Positions 30,391 through 32,021 of a stretch of DNA of 32,021 nt are shown piece by piece. The DNA comes from Novosphingobium beihaiense (lineage in GTDB: Bacteria; Pseudomonadota; Alphaproteobacteria; Sphingomonadales; Sphingomonadaceae). The stretch spans positions 1 through 32,021 of the forward strand of contig NZ_JALHLG010000052.1 of assembly GCF_022832375.1 (NCBI RefSeq). Direction: 5' to 3'. Made by a program: the position numbers and the translations under genes. How positions within the stretch are numbered: the first letter of the stretch is position 1; the number at the start of each line of letters is the position of its first letter. Below the pieces are notes generated by a model that was not told the origin of the DNA, searched no databases, and worked only from the letters and a program-made list of their open reading frames with translations.

Positions 30391-31350
30391 CTATGCCATC
30401 GCGTCTGCGGCGGCCAGTTCGCGCGGGGCGGTTTCCCAGCGGCCGAGGCCGTAGTCGCCGCTGATCGTGGTGCGGTACATCAGCCGTTCCTCTTCCGGAT
30501 CATTGCCCGAAACGCAGTGGAGCATCCGCAGGTTGTCCCAGATCGCCATGTCGGTGGGGCGCCAAGTGTGGTGATAGCTGCAGGTTTCGGCGAGCCGGTT
30601 GATCTCCTGGCACACCGCCTCCAGCAGCGCATCGCCTTCCGGCGTTTCGTCGCCAAGGATGCCCTGCGCCATATAGGCCGAGACGTGGAGGCACTTCTCG
30701 CCGGTGGGCCGGGTCCAGACCGCCGGGTGAATCGCGCGCGGCATCGCGGCGGCCTGCTCCCTGAAACTCTCCGGCATCGGCTTGGGCTCGATCATGCGGT
30801 ACTGCGCGGGACGGCCGAACTTCAGATCCTCGTACTGGGTGCTGAGCTTGTAGATCACGTCCTTGCCCTCGATCCGCTCGCGCAGATCCCGGGGGAACGC
30901 CTCGTAGAGCGCGATTCCGTCGAGGAAGCCGGTCACGCCGCCCTCCTCCACCCGCTCGACCGAACGCAGCACGCCCGCGCGGTTGAGCTCGTCGTTGTAG
31001 CAATGGTCGAAATGCCAGGGCAGCCAGTGCGAGACCTGCCGCCCGTCCACCTCGACAATGCCGCGTCCGCGCTTGCTGCGGATCTCGATCACGCCGGGCA
31101 TCCGGTCGCTGTCGACGCGGGCGAGCCCCTTGACCGGATGCTCCTTGAGCGGGCCGAAGCAGCTCGACAGGGCAAGCTGCATTTCGTCCGACTGCTCGAC
31201 ATCCTCGAACACGATCATGCCGTGTTTGATGAAGAGCGCGTCGATCTCGTCACGGATCGTCTTGTCTTTCAGAATTTCCCGCGTGAGGCCGCCGATACGG
31301 ACGCCGAACGGCAGCCCTTCCTGCAGCGGGCGGACATCGGTGAGGGGCAT
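30391..31350 (-). CDS. TauD/TfdA family Fe(II)/2-oxoglutarate-dependent dioxygenase
   Basis: A 319-residue dioxygenase. The metal triad is readable: His113 and Asp115 in LPWHFDHCYND and the distal His278 in NLRMLHCVSGND; Arg289 or Arg293 in RLMYRTTISGDYG should bind 2-oxoglutarate. Family members hydroxylate taurine, 2,4-D, carnitine-like compounds or other carboxylates; the substrate cannot be named. The start ATG 31350 has GGGAG seven bases upstream. It is the first gene of the minus-strand group with the hydrolase and NTF2-like genes and faces a divergent IclR regulator across 90 bp with two palindromes. Confidence 0.92.
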   Translation of the reverse strand: MPLTDVRPLQEGLPFGVRIGGLTREILKDKTIRDEIDALFIKHGMIVFEDVEQSDEMQLALSSCFGPLKEHPVKGLARVDSDRMPGVIEIRSKRGRGIVEVDGRQVSHWLPWHFDHCYNDELNRAGVLRSVERVEEGGVTGFLDGIALYEAFPRDLRERIEGKDVIYKLSTQYEDLKFGRPAQYRMIEPKPMPESFREQAAAMPRAIHPAVWTRPTGEKCLHVSAYMAQGILGDETPEGDALLEAVCQEINRLAETCSYHHTWRPTDMAIWDNLRMLHCVSGNDPEEERLMYRTTISGDYGLGRWETAPRELAAADAMA

Positions 31351-31386
31351 GGCCGTTCTCCCAAAACGCTAAGCCAGTTGCTATTC

Positions 31387-31403
31387 GTATTACATAGTAA
31401 TAC
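31387..31403. promoter_or_regulatory. Operator-like palindrome 1 (GTATTAC-N3-GTAATAC)
   Basis: A perfect 7-bp inverted repeat with a three-base centre, in AT-rich DNA that contrasts with its GC-rich surroundings. Located between the divergent tauD-like and iclR-like genes. Size and position fit the sites of IclR-type regulators, which commonly bind near their own promoters. Confidence 0.6.
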
Positions 31404-31418
31404 ACTATATCGTATAGT
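31404..31418. promoter_or_regulatory. Operator-like palindrome 2 (ACTATA-TCG-TATAGT)
   Basis: A perfect 6-bp inverted repeat with a three-base centre, directly abutting palindrome 1; the centres are 16 bp apart, about one and a half helical turns. Two adjacent sites suggest binding of a dimer pair or tetramer. Confidence 0.55.
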
Positions 31419-31440
31419 AACACGGTATCGTGAGGAACAG

Positions 31441-32021
31441 GTGACGGTCAAGCGAAGCCGCAGCGCGGCGCGGATGCTTTCGGTGTTCGAGACGGTAGCC
31501 CATGCCCAACCGGTCGGCGTCAGCGCGCTCGCCCGGCTGCTGGAGGCGGACAAGAGCGCGGTGCAGCGCGATCTGATGACTCTGGCCGATGCGGGATGGA
31601 TCCGCCCGGCGCCGGGCCTTGCGGGCCAGTGGGAACTGTCGCCGCACGTGCTCACCCTCGCCCGCCCGCCGCACAGCAACGAGAGCCTGCGCCTGCGCGC
31701 CGGTCCGGTGCTCGAACGGTTGCGCGGAGAGACCGGAGAGACGGCCTATCTGGCCGTGCCCGACGGCGATCACTTCGTGGTGATGGCGGCCGCCGAAAGC
31801 CATCACCTGCTGCGCATGGTGCCCGCGGTGGGGATCGTCATTCCCCTGCGCGGCAGCGCCACCGCGCGCGCGGTGCTGCCCTACCTTCCGGCGGAAGAGC
31901 AGGCCCGGCTGCTGGGCGCCACGCCCGACGCGGCGGCGCAGGCCGAATTCGCGCGCACCCGCGAGCGGGGCTATGCCGTCAATGACGAGGACGTGCAGCC
32001 CGGCGCCGTCGCCATGGCCTC
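31441..32021 (+). CDS. IclR family transcriptional regulator (3' end outside window)
   Basis: The frame is open from the GTG at 31441 to the window end, 193 codons, with GAGG five bases upstream. The N-terminal winged helix (about 5-65) reads SAARMLSVFETVAHAQPVGVSALARLL followed by KSAVQRDLMTLADAGWI. The effector domain begins near residue 80 (LRAGPVLERLRGETGETAYLAV) and contains MVPAVGIVIPLRGSATARAVL, matching the IclR C-terminal consensus around V-G-x-x-x-P-L-x-x-x-A-x-G. It is divergent from the dioxygenase operon, the normal arrangement for a local regulator of catabolic genes; the inducer is probably a substrate or product of that pathway (inference). Confidence 0.9.
   Translation, partial: MTVKRSRSAARMLSVFETVAHAQPVGVSALARLLEADKSAVQRDLMTLADAGWIRPAPGLAGQWELSPHVLTLARPPHSNESLRLRAGPVLERLRGETGETAYLAVPDGDHFVVMAAAESHHLLRMVPAVGIVIPLRGSATARAVLPYLPAEEQARLLGATPDAAAQAEFARTRERGYAVNDEDVQPGAVAMA

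Noticed and set aside
1..32021. CRISPR array, tRNA, rRNA, transposase or integrase, toxin-antitoxin pair, classical defence genes
   Set aside because: Nothing found in reading both strands: no regularly spaced direct repeats, no cloverleaf-like sequence in the gaps, no recombinase motifs.

Overview
The window is GC-rich, densely coded chromosomal DNA of a sphingomonad (Alphaproteobacteria, order Sphingomonadales; Novosphingobium-like or Sphingobium-like is my best guess, genus not provable from here). The lineage call rests on a serine palmitoyltransferase with its own acyl carrier protein, a DivK-type single-domain response regulator, DUF3572 and Usg family proteins, a DksA with a degenerate zinc finger, and dispersed palindromic repeats of the CGAGCGAAGTCGAGACAC and GTGCTGAGCTTGTCGAAGCA type that I recall as common in sphingomonads. 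I see no rRNA, tRNA, CRISPR array, transposase, integrase or phage gene.

Layout. 1-4 kb: divergent peptidases, an oligopeptidase B-type S9 enzyme (minus) and an M24 Xaa-Pro aminopeptidase (plus). 4-5.1 kb: two tandem paralogous VOC-fold proteins separated by a REP-like palindrome pair and further inverted repeats. 5.3-8.2 kb: an exported five-EF-hand protein followed by an OmpR-type response regulator and a HAMP histidine kinase, which looks like one signalling unit. 8.2-12.5 kb: a HerA/DUF853 ATPase and an exported M1 metallopeptidase (minus). 12.6-16.8 kb: a PabB-PabC fusion (folate), a class I aminotransferase, an RluA-type pseudouridine synthase and an ArfB-like ribosome rescue factor (plus). 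16.8-20.9 kb (minus): a tiny lipoprotein, an AT-richer islet with an unrecognised membrane protein, DUF4112, an orphan substrate-binding lipoprotein, a PilZ protein and DksA. 21.2 kb: a small Sel1-like protein (plus).

21.6-24.9 kb is a tight minus-strand operon, DUF3572 > HAD hydrolase > RidA > glycerophosphodiester phosphodiesterase > FemAB/COG3146-like acyltransferase, in which every junction overlaps. Divergent from it, divK is followed by acyl carrier protein, serine palmitoyltransferase and an SGNH hydrolase (24.9-27.7 kb), which is the sphingolipid entry module. 27.6-28.6 kb carries an NADPH-dependent FMN reductase with a palindrome over its ribosome binding site, and Usg.

28.8-32.0 kb is a small catabolic-looking locus: a TauD/TfdA dioxygenase, an alpha/beta hydrolase and an NTF2/SnoaL-like protein on the minus strand, and a divergent IclR-family regulator that runs off the window end. 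The 90-bp gap between regulator and dioxygenase holds two adjacent AT-rich palindromes, the best regulatory signal in the window. None of the genes belongs to a clearly new system. The best candidates for new biology are this IclR/TauD locus, the EF-hand two-component unit, the divK-sphingolipid linkage and the two hairpins that cover start-proximal ribosome binding sites.
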